DNA of 64,000 nucleotides from an uncultured Granulosicoccaceae bacterium (GCA_937981955.1 CALJNA010000032.1:26546-90545); one strand, 5' to 3'; shown: positions 7,320-16,296, numbered from the stretch's first letter. Made by a program: numbers and translations. The notes: generated by a model from the letters alone, not told the origin.

Positions 7320-8966
7320 ATGAGATTTTTATTTCATTTTTTACTTATGCTCTCAATTACCGGTTGCGCGATGCAGCCAGTTGGTCACGGGAAAGACCTT
7401 AAAAGAGAGGACATAAAAAAGAAAAACATAAAACCACTCACCTTGCAGGAACAAGCGCTCCGTGGTGCGCAATCGCTTGTGCGTGAATTGGCAGATTGGA
7501 ATTTGCTGGAGCAATCCACGTCAATTGAAGATGATCTTACCGTTCCAATAGTACCGTATAGTTCTGAATTCCAAATTCGCCGACGATCCGGCATCACTGT
7601 TCATCTTATCTCGGCGCCTATTGAAAAAGTGCTGCTGCAACTGGCAGATGATGCGAATCTGAGTTTGCAGTTAAACCAACCACTGTCGGGTAATGTCACT
7701 CTGCTGGCTAACAACCAGACTCTTGAGCAGATACTCGCACAAATTGCGCATCAGGTTCCCATTTTCTGGAGAGTGAACAATGGTGTGTTGCACCTTTGGG
7801 GGAATCAGGCATACACCGAAAGCTACTCTGTGGATTACCTGAACCTTGATCGATCCACACGAAGCAGGGTTGGTCTGGCAACGCAGGTAGGGACGATCAA
7901 TTCCAATGGAGATGGTGCTGCATCCGGGGTCTCCAACAGCTCGCAAACCTTGCTGGAAAACAGTGCAGACCATCTTTTCTGGTCCAGTTTATCAATCGAT
8001 ATCGAGGGATTGGTAAAGCGGGCTGGCCAGGATACTCAGTCGAGCTATACGGTTAACCGTGATGCGGGCTTAGTCACCCTGCATGCTTCGGCCAAACTTC
8101 ACCATGCGTTAAAGGAATATCTGTTAAAGCTAACCGATAATGCGCAGAGGCAAGTTCTAATTGAAGCCACAGTTGTTGAAGTTGCATTGTCTGATGATTT
8201 TGAGGCCGGGATAGACTGGCAGCTGATTGCGGATGAGAATAACAGCGTTAGCGCCGCTCAAATATTGTCCGGTGCCCCAAGCGTTAATTCAAGTTCTATC
8301 GGGCGAATAACAGCACCCAATGGGTTACTGAGCTATGTGCAGAAAACCGGCGCGGGGACGGTATCAGCCACGCTCAACTTATTGCAAAAGTTTGGCGATG
8401 TACGCATATTGTCGAAACCCCGGATTATTGCGCTGAACAATCAATCGTCCGTTTTGAAAGTGGTCGACAATCGGGTCTACTTTACGGTCAATGTTGAACG
8501 GGCCCGATCTGAAACGAAAGATGAGGTTATAACGGAAACAGAAATTCATACTGTTCCGGTTGGATTAGTCATGAATGTCACTCCTTATATTGATAAAGAT
8601 GACGGGGTTATGCTTAATGTCAGACCAACCTTGTCTCGCATATTGGGTTTTGTAGACGACCCTAATCCCGAACTGGCAGCAGCCGACGTTAAAAACAGCG
8701 TGCCCGAAATTCAAGTACGTGAAATGGAATCAATGCTCCGGGTCAACAGTGGGGATGTAGCTATCATTGGTGGTTTAATGCAAGACATACAGGATGGAAG
8801 TGAAAGGCAGCTGCCGGGTTTGGCCGGAATACCGCTGTTAGGAACTCTGTTTAAACAACGCTCGAAGCGACGCAGGCAAACCGAATTGCTCATTGTTTTA
8901 AAGCCAACCGTGCTGCAGCCAACCGGTCCAAAAAGCAGCAATAATTCTCGATCGACTTTTAACTAG
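7320..8966 (+). CDS. mshL: MshL-like outer-membrane secretin (lipoprotein)
   Basis: This is the outer-membrane gate of the pilus/secretion machine encoded by the next genes. The 548-residue protein begins with a lipoprotein signal (MRFLFHFLLMLSITGC, Cys 16 as the lipid-modified residue). A short secretin N0-like segment follows (HLISAPIEKVLLQLADDANLSLQLN), then a linker rich in Ser/Asn, and the C-terminal secretin domain. That domain ends with the signature VPEIQVREMESMLRVNSGDV and GGLMQDIQDG, typical of MSHA-type MshL. The frame is open upstream to 7104, but only ATG 7320 gives a secretory signal. A GGAA sequence seven bases before it may serve as ribosome binding site. It starts the eight-gene operon. 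Confidence 0.85.
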   Translation: MRFLFHFLLMLSITGCAMQPVGHGKDLKREDIKKKNIKPLTLQEQALRGAQSLVRELADWNLLEQSTSIEDDLTVPIVPYSSEFQIRRRSGITVHLISAPIEKVLLQLADDANLSLQLNQPLSGNVTLLANNQTLEQILAQIAHQVPIFWRVNNGVLHLWGNQAYTESYSVDYLNLDRSTRSRVGLATQVGTINSNGDGAASGVSNSSQTLLENSADHLFWSSLSIDIEGLVKRAGQDTQSSYTVNRDAGLVTLHASAKLHHALKEYLLKLTDNAQRQVLIEATVVEVALSDDFEAGIDWQLIADENNSVSAAQILSGAPSVNSSSIGRITAPNGLLSYVQKTGAGTVSATLNLLQKFGDVRILSKPRIIALNNQSSVLKVVDNRVYFTVNVERARSETKDEVITETEIHTVPVGLVMNVTPYIDKDDGVMLNVRPTLSRILGFVDDPNPELAAADVKNSVPEIQVREMESMLRVNSGDVAIIGGLMQDIQDGSERQLPGLAGIPLLGTLFKQRSKRRRQTELLIVLKPTVLQPTGPKSSNNSRSTFN

Positions 8967-8987
8967 GCGACAACCTTTTACAAGCTT

Positions 8988-10586
8988 ATGGACAAGCTTT
9001 TAGAACAATTGCAATCTGATCAGCACATTACGGCAGATCAAGCGCGCGTGCTGCACATTGAGTCAGTCAAGACCAATCGCGCGATGCGTCATATCGTATC
9101 CACAACTAATCTGGTTCCGGAGCACGTATTAGATCAGTATCAGAATGGTTCATCGAGAATCGAGCTTACAGCCGAGGAGTTTGTGCCTGATTCACAAGCT
9201 TTGGAATGGTTGGGCGAAGACATCGCCAGAAAGCATAATGTACTTCCCGTTACATTTAACGCTGGTGAATGTGTTCTTGTGCTGGCACTGGATGATAGTT
9301 CGGGTTTGATATCAAAAGACAGACTGCGACGTGAAATACCATTGCACATAAACCTTGATTTTCGTATCACTAGCGCCACCGAATTAAAGCGATGTATCGA
9401 CAAATGTTATGGCGCTTGTCATTCACTTGATGGAATACTGCTTGAGCTTCAGCAGCTTTGTATTACATCTGATCACCAAGCCAACGGAAGTCACACCGCT
9501 GTCGTGCGATTACTGGATGCGATACTCCAAGACGCGGTGACGCGTCGTGCGTCTGATATTCACCTATCGCCAGAAAAGCCGTTCGTCCAAGTTCGCTACC
9601 GCATAGACGGAGTTTTATGCGTCGCGTGCCATCTGCATGTTTCCTATTGGCCGGCCATGCTTGTCAGAATCAAAGTGCTCAGTGGAATTGATATTGCGGA
9701 AACACGAATTGCGCAAGACGGGCACATGACACGCACAATTCACGGACAGCCGATTGACTTCAGGGCTGCAAGTTTTCCTGTGCGAGGTGGTGAAAATGTG
9801 GTCTTGAGAGTGTTAGACAGACGGCGAGGCATCCGATCGTTGAAAAGTATATGTGGCGACGACGCGGTGATACGTTCTATTCGCTTAATGATCGGTCAAT
9901 CGCATGGTCTTGTTGTTGTCTGTGGACCCACCGGGTCGGGTAAAACGACAACCCTCTATGCCATTTTACAATCTCTTGATACCAGAAAATTGAACATCAT
10001 GACGCTTGAAGATCCAATCGAGTATCCCATGTCCAATATTCGCCAAACCCGAGTACTCGGTAGCGCCGCATTCGGTTTTGCCGAGGGTATTAAAGGGGTG
10101 CTTCGACAGGACCCGGATGTCATTCTGATTGGCGAGATTCGAGACAGAGACAGTTGTTTAATGGCGTGTCGGGCTGCAATGACCGGACATCTGGTTCTAA
10201 CGTCGACACACGCTGAAGACTGTGTTGGTGTGATCGGTCGACTTATTGATCTTGGTGCTTCTCGAAGTGTTCTTGCTTCGGTTTTATCCGGTGTGCTGTC
10301 ACAGCGATTACTCAGAAAACGTTGTACGCATTGCGATCAACCACAGTCTGACTGCGGCGTATGTGGTGGTGTTGGCTACAGCGGTCGGCTGGCATTGTTC
10401 GAGTGTCTTTTATTAAGCGCTGAACTGCAGTCTTTGCTGCACGACGCCGCGTCACCCGAGCAGCTTAGAGCGCAGGCTAAGAATGATGGATTTCAGTCTC
10501 TGGAAATGCAAGCAGAAAGCTTAATGCGTAATGGGGTGACCACAGCTGAGGAAATCACTCGCGTGCTTGGCTGCATAAAAAGTTAA
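8988..10586 (+). CDS. mshE: MshE-like assembly ATPase (GspE/PilB family)
   Basis: This is the cytoplasmic hexameric motor that powers pilin extrusion. The 532-residue protein has an N-terminal GspE-N/MshEN-type domain (1-150). The motor core carries Walker A GPTGSGKTTT (starting at residue 313), an aspartate box TLEDPIEYPM, Walker B DPDVILIGEIRD and a histidine box. A four-cysteine zinc knuckle sits at C446-x2-C449 and C456-x2-C459. The histidine box reads TGHLVLTSTHAED, where the usual motif is S/T-T/L-L-H-T-N-D, so two or three positions are unusual. It begins 21 bp after the secretin stop and 28 bp before the GspF-type gene. Confidence 0.88.
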   Translation: MDKLLEQLQSDQHITADQARVLHIESVKTNRAMRHIVSTTNLVPEHVLDQYQNGSSRIELTAEEFVPDSQALEWLGEDIARKHNVLPVTFNAGECVLVLALDDSSGLISKDRLRREIPLHINLDFRITSATELKRCIDKCYGACHSLDGILLELQQLCITSDHQANGSHTAVVRLLDAILQDAVTRRASDIHLSPEKPFVQVRYRIDGVLCVACHLHVSYWPAMLVRIKVLSGIDIAETRIAQDGHMTRTIHGQPIDFRAASFPVRGGENVVLRVLDRRRGIRSLKSICGDDAVIRSIRLMIGQSHGLVVVCGPTGSGKTTTLYAILQSLDTRKLNIMTLEDPIEYPMSNIRQTRVLGSAAFGFAEGIKGVLRQDPDVILIGEIRDRDSCLMACRAAMTGHLVLTSTHAEDCVGVIGRLIDLGASRSVLASVLSGVLSQRLLRKRCTHCDQPQSDCGVCGGVGYSGRLALFECLLLSAELQSLLHDAASPEQLRAQAKNDGFQSLEMQAESLMRNGVTTAEEITRVLGCIKS

Positions 10587-10614
10587 AACTGGTTTCAAAC
10601 ATAGGAGAACGTCA

Positions 10615-11835
10615 ATGCATGGATTGCATTACCGGGCGATAGACGAACAAGGACGAATACATATTGGTTTTACAACCAGCCGTAATCAGCTTGAGCTGAA
10701 TCAATGGATTGCGCAACGCGGGTGGCAGGCACTGCCAGTATCCGCGTCTCAACGAATTCGAAATGTACTTGGTATTGGGCCACGATACCCGCGCTGGTCA
10801 AAGTCGGAAGCGGCGGTTTTCTCTTTGCATTTGTCGCAGCTTCTTAGTGCCGGCGTCCCACTGATTTCGGCTTTGGAAGAACTTGCAAAAATGGAATCAA
10901 ACAAGTCAGTCAGCGCCGCCCTGGCAGACATGACCAGGCGGATTGATCACGGTGACGCTCTTTCAGTTGCTATGGCTGCTTGCCCCGGCTTGTTCGGTAA
11001 TGATTACGTTGCCGCTGTAAGGGCTGCAGAGCTTGCTGGTCAGTTGAACGATTGCTTACGTCAGCAAGCAAATAATCTGCATTGGCAAGCTGAGCTAAGC
11101 GAGCGCTTGAAGACTGTTTTGGCTTATCCGATTTTTGCGTTGATGTGTCTGCTTGGCGTTTTTTTATTTGTGCTCGTTTATCTGGTACCGGCGATGTTGC
11201 CGTTGCTGTCCATGAGTCATTCTCCGCTGCCAACACATACGAAGTGGTTAATTGGATTGTCAGAGGTGGTGAGACAATCAGGGGTGATTGTGCTGGCGGT
11301 TGTAAGCGCCATTTCACTGCTGATCATTTTGTTAATGCAGTCAGAATCTACCCTCAAGTGGCGCTTGCAAGCTATTTTCCTGCGTGGCATGTACGGGCGT
11401 GTCGCTACTCAATTTACTCTTGCACGCTACGCTCGCTCAATTAGCGTGCTTTATGAATCGGGAATAGAGATAACCGATGCCATGCGCATTAGTCAGGAGC
11501 TGGTGCGTAATGCTTTCTTGAAAAAACAACTGGGTGATGCCTGCCGAAGGATACTGGCGGGTGATTCAATTTCCAAAGCTATGCAGCTGCAATCGGCGTT
11601 GCCACCGCTGTTCGTTCGTATGGTGGCAGCGGGTGAGCAGGCTGGCGTTCTGGATGTTGCATTGCGTCAGTGTGCTGACCAATTGCAGTCGACAGCTCAG
11701 TTTTCACTGGCTCGAGTAGAGCGACTGATTGGCCCTTGTCTTTTGTGCGTTATGGGTGGGCTGTTGCTTTGGGTTGCTTTGTCGGTGCTCGGGCCAATCT
11801 ATTCTGCCGTTGGGCAGAACGGATTGTTGTCGTGA
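10615..11835 (+). CDS. mshG: MshG-like inner-membrane platform protein (GspF/PilC family)
   Basis: This 406-residue inner-membrane protein forms the base that the motor ATPase turns. Two GspF domains are visible: one from about residue 65 (FSLHLSQLLSAGVPLISALEEL) and a second from about 265 (FTLARYARSISVLYESGIEITDAM). A pair of membrane segments lies between them (about 165-190 and 215-240), with a final segment near the C-terminus (LLCVMGGLLLWVALSVLG). A strong AGGAG ribosome binding site ends seven bases before ATG 10615. The stop overlaps the GTG start of the next gene by four bases, showing translational coupling. Confidence 0.88.
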   Translation: MHGLHYRAIDEQGRIHIGFTTSRNQLELNQWIAQRGWQALPVSASQRIRNVLGIGPRYPRWSKSEAAVFSLHLSQLLSAGVPLISALEELAKMESNKSVSAALADMTRRIDHGDALSVAMAACPGLFGNDYVAAVRAAELAGQLNDCLRQQANNLHWQAELSERLKTVLAYPIFALMCLLGVFLFVLVYLVPAMLPLLSMSHSPLPTHTKWLIGLSEVVRQSGVIVLAVVSAISLLIILLMQSESTLKWRLQAIFLRGMYGRVATQFTLARYARSISVLYESGIEITDAMRISQELVRNAFLKKQLGDACRRILAGDSISKAMQLQSALPPLFVRMVAAGEQAGVLDVALRQCADQLQSTAQFSLARVERLIGPCLLCVMGGLLLWVALSVLGPIYSAVGQNGLLS

Positions 11836-13379
11836 GCACCTTACTGTATCTCTCGCCCGAGGCTGCGCTTTGGGTCCAGGTAAAAAAACAAACTATTGTG
11901 GATTACATTTGGGAGCCGTTAAAAATTGACCCGGCGGTACCGTATCGGGCATGTCGGTGGTTGAATGCGAAATTGGAATACGTTCATGTACTGGTCGACT
12001 GTGACCAAATTGAGATAGACAATTGCTCATTACAGAAGGTTGATTCAGCTTGGCAGTCCAGATCCAACCAGCGCGCTTTGCAAAAAAACCTTATAGCTCG
12101 GTTTCCTGAAGCCATTGTGCGGACAACAAACAGGCAGGCGAAAATGAGCTCCGTTGCCGTACAGCATGTTCACCTGCCAGAGTCTGCGCAAAAGTGGATG
12201 TCCTATGTTGAGAAAAGCACAATCGTATTTTCTTCCGTAAGTACGGTACCTGATGTGATCGCAGCGCGTTGGAGTCAAACTGATCCAACAGAGGGGTCTA
12301 TTGTTGTCAATAACAATTCCCAATTCATCCGATTTACCTATTGTCGAGCGGGTCTTGCGTTGTTTACTCGAGTTATAAGCTATTCGAGTGCTGCTGAGTT
12401 TAAAAATCAGTTTGTACAGACACTGGAACATCTGAGTAACTCAGGACTGGTCCAAGGAGCGATTCCGGCTTATTGCATTGGATTGCTTGAAGCTGATCCC
12501 GCTTCTGTGCATAAACATGAATTAATCAGAAAATGGATTGATATTGAGCCGGAGATTACTCTGGCCGAAAATGCCGATACACCGAACGCACAAGACAGCA
12601 ATGCATTTGCATTGTTGAACTGGTTGTTGGCGAGTAATCTGGTCCACGATGGATACGCCAACAGACAGATCAGTTTCGGGACCAGCAAATACCTGAATCG
12701 AAGAAAACGCAGAAGGCAGAAATTTCAATTGGGTTTGGTGGTATCACTTTTTATCACATCAGCTATGTATACAGCGGCAAGTGAACGGCAACGAATCAAT
12801 CAGCAGCGGCAATTCAACCAGCGAAAAGCCGAACTGATCGAAGTCATCAGTGCCTATCGGGCCGAGGCGGAAAGCTTGACAGCGCAATCTAATATTGTGT
12901 CTAAGGCTCTATTGGATAAGTCGGCGTTGGAGTCAGTGTACGGTGTTAGTCCAGCCACTCTACTGACTATGCTTGCACAAGCGTTTACTCAATTTCGCGA
13001 ACTCGAACTTGATGAGCTTCGCTGGGTTGTCACGGATTCAACCAACGAGGTGCAACAGTTTGAATTAGCTTCCGGCGATGTCATGAATGTTTATGCCAGA
13101 AAGCGTATTCCCGGAACAGAGAATGCACCGTCCATGACAAAAGTAATGGTAACGGGAACGGTGATTGGCGGGGATACGTTGCGGGCGCAGCACAGTTTAC
13201 TGGGTCGGTTTATCCAATACCTTGAAGAACAAAAAGGGGTAAATGAGCTTGTCATCCTGAACACTCCACTTAGTCAGTTCGATGGTTCGTCAAGCATTAA
13301 CTTAAATCAACGAGAAGTAAGGCCTGAATTCAAATTGCAATTCGTTATTAGTCGAGCTGAGCGCAATGATGCCTGGTAA
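11832..13379 (+). CDS. MshI/GspL-like pilus assembly protein (cytoplasmic domain plus PilN-like tail)
   Basis: This 515-residue protein probably links the cytoplasmic motor to the periplasm. Residues 1-300 form a soluble cytoplasmic part without a clear actin-type ATP motif. Residues about 302-320 form a single membrane helix preceded by the basic patch NRRKRRRQKF. The periplasmic remainder begins with a coiled coil (RQRINQQRQFNQRKAELIEV) and ends in a ferredoxin-like segment, as in PilN or the C-terminus of GspL. I choose GTG 11832 because it overlaps the previous stop as GTGA; the frame is open upstream to 11736 inside the platform gene. Assignment rests on position and topology rather than clear sequence motifs. 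Confidence 0.65.
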   Translation: MSTLLYLSPEAALWVQVKKQTIVDYIWEPLKIDPAVPYRACRWLNAKLEYVHVLVDCDQIEIDNCSLQKVDSAWQSRSNQRALQKNLIARFPEAIVRTTNRQAKMSSVAVQHVHLPESAQKWMSYVEKSTIVFSSVSTVPDVIAARWSQTDPTEGSIVVNNNSQFIRFTYCRAGLALFTRVISYSSAAEFKNQFVQTLEHLSNSGLVQGAIPAYCIGLLEADPASVHKHELIRKWIDIEPEITLAENADTPNAQDSNAFALLNWLLASNLVHDGYANRQISFGTSKYLNRRKRRRQKFQLGLVVSLFITSAMYTAASERQRINQQRQFNQRKAELIEVISAYRAEAESLTAQSNIVSKALLDKSALESVYGVSPATLLTMLAQAFTQFRELELDELRWVVTDSTNEVQQFELASGDVMNVYARKRIPGTENAPSMTKVMVTGTVIGGDTLRAQHSLLGRFIQYLEEQKGVNELVILNTPLSQFDGSSSINLNQREVRPEFKLQFVISRAERNDAW

Positions 13380-13929
13380 CGATAATCAGCGACGCGTTTT
13401 GCTCCGTGGATTGCTATTCATGTTGGTTGTTTCGAGCGCTGTACTGCCGATTGGAACCTTGCGTGATGGTTCAGTTAGTCAATGGTATGAGGAAATACGA
13501 CAGCTTAAAACGCAGCGATTATTCTCCGCACGAGCATTAGATGTGCTTAAGGATAATCCCGATGTAATCAATTCGGTCAGAGATTCAGCTACAACGCCAA
13601 CAGCGCTGAGGGTGTCGCTTGTTGAGTCCGTTAAGCGTTCAGTAACCGCAATGGACGCCGAATTAACAGAGCTGAGCGTTACCGATGCAAGATCAAAACT
13701 CGCCGACGGTAGTGTTGATCAAACCCAGTTGCATACATTGCGAATAGAGTTCGTTTCTGTACTGAATCGTGCAACGGATTTATTGTATTTGCTGGACGCC
13801 GTTCGTGAAGTGGCCGATTGGAGAACCTTAGAGGTTCGCGGCTGCACAGTTAGTAGACTCAGCGAAAAAGTAGCCGTGTCCGCCAGTTGCAGTATCGATC
13901 TTTATTATTTCCCGGAGCTCGATACATGA
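13366..13929 (+). CDS. PilO/MshJ/GspM-like inner-membrane assembly protein
   Basis: This 187-residue bitopic protein has a short basic cytoplasmic tail, one membrane helix (about residues 10-27, LLRGLLFMLVVSSAVLPIG) and a periplasmic part. That part starts with a coiled-coil-prone stretch and ends in an alpha/beta domain (HTLRIEFVSVLNRATDLLYLL...), the usual PilO/GspM plan. It overlaps the preceding gene by 14 bp and the next by four (ATGA). Such proteins pair with PilN/GspL to form the alignment complex between motor and secretin. Recognition is by topology and gene order; primary-sequence similarity is weak, which is usual for this group. Confidence 0.65.
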   Translation: MMPGNDNQRRVLLRGLLFMLVVSSAVLPIGTLRDGSVSQWYEEIRQLKTQRLFSARALDVLKDNPDVINSVRDSATTPTALRVSLVESVKRSVTAMDAELTELSVTDARSKLADGSVDQTQLHTLRIEFVSVLNRATDLLYLLDAVREVADWRTLEVRGCTVSRLSEKVAVSASCSIDLYYFPELDT

Positions 13930-14435
13930 AGCTGACTGTATGGGGCACTTCGCTGATCATGCTGGTGCTCAGCCACTGGCTAAGTACCGTGATCGCAGCG
14001 GAGCTTGAATCGCTTCGATTGTTTCATGAGCCCGCTCAGACCAACGCAGTTGATGCGCCGTTCGAGAAACATTCGCAACAAGCCTCCGCCGTAGAACCTA
14101 ACCCCATAGCAGTTGAACTCAAATCAAAGTCGGTAGCACGTGCAACCGCCCAAATTGAGTATCGCTACAACGGGTTTATCAAGACAAATGCCGGTGTATT
14201 CCACTTTGTAAACGGAGTGCCAATTGCTCAATTGAAGAGCATCAAGTTTGTCTCGAGCAGTGACAAAGGGCGCTCTGTGCAACTGGTCACTCGTCACGGA
14301 TACGAATTTACAGTTTCTGTTGGCGATGCGATACAGGTTCCCAAAGGACCTGTGGGTGATAACCATCAGCAAGCCGTCGGGGTGGCATCTCCGAAAAGTG
14401 CGATTGTAGATAAACGAACTGAAAATACACCATGA
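13926..14435 (+). CDS. PilP/MshK/GspC-like periplasmic pilus assembly protein
   Basis: This 169-residue protein has an N-terminal signal-anchor (about residues 4-26, ending ...STVIAAELE) and a proline/alanine-rich linker. The small C-terminal domain (about 75-150) contains FVNGVPIAQLKSIKFVSS and RHGYEFTVSVGDAIQVPKG, resembling the homology-region domain of PilP/GspC/MshK that touches the secretin. ATG 13926 overlaps the previous stop (ATGA). A longer frame from 13887 lacks the signal at its start and is rejected. It overlaps the next gene by four bases. Confidence 0.6.
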   Translation: MKLTVWGTSLIMLVLSHWLSTVIAAELESLRLFHEPAQTNAVDAPFEKHSQQASAVEPNPIAVELKSKSVARATAQIEYRYNGFIKTNAGVFHFVNGVPIAQLKSIKFVSSSDKGRSVQLVTRHGYEFTVSVGDAIQVPKGPVGDNHQQAVGVASPKSAIVDKRTENTP

Positions 14436-15469
14436 ATCAATCCGGGTATTCCATGTTGCTGGCGTTATTTATCTTATTTGGAATAAGCGGGCTATGGGTT
14501 AGTGGCACTTGGAGTGTCGAATCTACTTATCATCGTGATAGAACGGCTGAACTTGAGAAGGCCAGAACAGCGTTGATTAGTTACGCTACGAATTATATCG
14601 ATCACTACGGAGTCGAAGGCGCCGGGCCGGGTCATCTGCCATGCCCGGACACAGATGCACCAGATGTAAGTGATGTTGTAAATGATCTTGTAAATGAAAA
14701 AGATTCGTGGGCTCTTGATGGCCCCAACCCACCCTGTAGTAAATCAGTCGTGGAATCGGGCTGGTTGCCCAGGCATGTTAATACCAATGCTGGGCGATAC
14801 CACTTCCATACGCGGCAACGGCAAAGAATATGGTATGCCGTTTCCGGGCGATACATTAACAACCCGCTCAATAGAGTTGTTAATCCTGATACCGTGGGCA
14901 ATATAGATTTGGGTCAGGGCAATGATTTCGTGGCGGTATTAACCCTGCCACCGTTATATACCGATGCTATGGTGCCGCAAGAATGGTGGAAAAATAGAGG
15001 GTCTGCTCCTCAAGGTGGTGCGTACACTGTTATTCGCACAACAGATCTGCGTGAATCTGTTATGCGCCGCGTTGCGAGCTGGACAGTAACGCGCCTTAAT
15101 CTTGCAGCGCACAATCGGTGTCTTGCCGACAGCAACGGTCCGGCTTGTCAACAATCCGCGTACAGTGGACATGCCTGTCATTTCGATGCTGAAGTTGAGC
15201 TGCTGTTCTGGCTTAGTGAGCAGCTGTTTGCATCAACGTGTGATGATATGGAATTGGAGCTGCGTTCAGCATTCGAATTGTTTGACGGAGCGCCATATGT
15301 GCGCCATTGGTTCGTGCGAAACAGCTGGTTCAATTATATTGACTTTAAAATCAATCCAGCTTGTCTCGATACCGAAAACTCAATTTGCAGATTTGTAGTT
15401 GAGCCGTTCGGCGCTTTTGATAACACAATCTCGCTGACTTTACGCATGGACCCTGACCAGAGCGTTTGA
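14432..15469 (+). CDS. GspK/MshP-like large minor pseudopilin with LPCP motif
   Basis: This 345-residue protein begins MNQSGYSMLLALFILFGISG, a very short leader followed directly by a hydrophobic helix (6-26). That matches a class III prepilin leader in which the usual Glu at mature position 5 is missing. GspK and PilX/MshP tip pilins show the same absence and similar size. Residues 69-72 read LPCP, followed by further cysteine pairs (for example SSVVESGW-type context after CSK, then CQQSAYSGHAC and CDDMELEL), so disulfides in the periplasm are likely. Part of the globular domain (AVSGRYINNPLNR) resembles other LPCP-type pseudopilins. It overlaps its neighbours on both sides (ATGA upstream, one base downstream). 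Confidence 0.65.
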   Translation: MNQSGYSMLLALFILFGISGLWVSGTWSVESTYHRDRTAELEKARTALISYATNYIDHYGVEGAGPGHLPCPDTDAPDVSDVVNDLVNEKDSWALDGPNPPCSKSVVESGWLPRHVNTNAGRYHFHTRQRQRIWYAVSGRYINNPLNRVVNPDTVGNIDLGQGNDFVAVLTLPPLYTDAMVPQEWWKNRGSAPQGGAYTVIRTTDLRESVMRRVASWTVTRLNLAAHNRCLADSNGPACQQSAYSGHACHFDAEVELLFWLSEQLFASTCDDMELELRSAFELFDGAPYVRHWFVRNSWFNYIDFKINPACLDTENSICRFVVEPFGAFDNTISLTLRMDPDQSV

Positions 15470-16188
15470 TGAATGCGCAGTTACAGCGAGGCTTTTCACT
15501 GGTAGAGCTTAGCCTTGTTCTGGTTGTTATTGGTGTGCTCGCCGGCAGTGCTGTGATTCCATTGACATCGGTTATTCGTCAATCACACTACCGCCAAACC
15601 GATGCTCAATTGGCGATAATAAGAGAAGCTATGCACGGGTATCTTGTCAGTCATGGAAAATTGCCCTGTCCGCTCGACAATGATTTGATCAATCCAGCAA
15701 AAACTGACGCAACTGCTTCTTGTCAGCGTTCGCTTGGCGGGGTGCCAGCAGCTGCTCTGGGCATTATGGGCGAGCGCTCGGCCAGTGGTGCAGTGTTAGA
15801 CAGTTGGGGTAATCCTATCCAGTACGCGGTTAGCCTGAGTGACAACAAAACAATGGGACAAGTTGGTGTGCCGGACTGGCTGACTACGGGGGAACCTGCC
15901 AATGTTGGAGTGGAGCATCTAGATGCAGGGTTATCGCTGTGCAGGGTTGCTGCGGCGAACCGATGTTCTCGGGTAGATCTGATCGCCGATCAAATTGTGT
16001 GGGTGGTGTATTCAACAGGCGAGAGTCAATCCGCCACTGGTATTCAGGTGGAAAATCAGGATAGCGATAGCGTGTTCGCTGTTACTGCCTATTCCAGTAA
16101 TGTGGATAGCCCGTTTGATGATCAACTGGTCTGGGCATCGCGAAGTGAGTTGGTTTATTGGTTGTTAAGAGCGAATTGGTTGCCTTAA
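15469..16188 (+). CDS. Prepilin-type N-terminal domain protein with LPCP motif
   Basis: This 239-residue protein has a classic type IV prepilin leader. It starts MNAQLQRG, with cleavage expected after Gly 8, then FSLVELSLVLVVIGVLAG with Glu at mature position 5. The C-terminal domain carries LPCP at residues 65-68 and the turn VLDSWGNPIQYAVS, both also typical of a widespread pseudopilin group. ATG 15469 is used because it shares its A with the preceding TGA; an in-frame TTG sits one codon before. A prepilin peptidase is required, but none is encoded in this window, so the cell must supply a PilD-type enzyme. Only this gene in the operon has the canonical leader. Confidence 0.82.
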   Translation: MNAQLQRGFSLVELSLVLVVIGVLAGSAVIPLTSVIRQSHYRQTDAQLAIIREAMHGYLVSHGKLPCPLDNDLINPAKTDATASCQRSLGGVPAAALGIMGERSASGAVLDSWGNPIQYAVSLSDNKTMGQVGVPDWLTTGEPANVGVEHLDAGLSLCRVAAANRCSRVDLIADQIVWVVYSTGESQSATGIQVENQDSDSVFAVTAYSSNVDSPFDDQLVWASRSELVYWLLRANWLP

Positions 16189-16296
16189 GTGCTATATTAA
16201 AATTAATCAGTTGGGTTCACGTAGATCCACGTTTTTTGCGTTACCCCTTTTTATCGCAGCGTAGTGACTGTAACTTTTTCGGGGATCGCTTTTTCA

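Noticed and set aside
11736..11831. Upstream extension of the GspL/PilN-like frame inside the platform gene
   Set aside because: The GTG at 11832 overlapping the platform stop is a typical coupled start; the extension is a shadow of the platform gene.
16219..16237. ACGT/ACGT stem followed by six T after the pilin operon
   Set aside because: Only a four-base stem with a mismatch next to it; the T-run is suggestive but termination cannot be supported.
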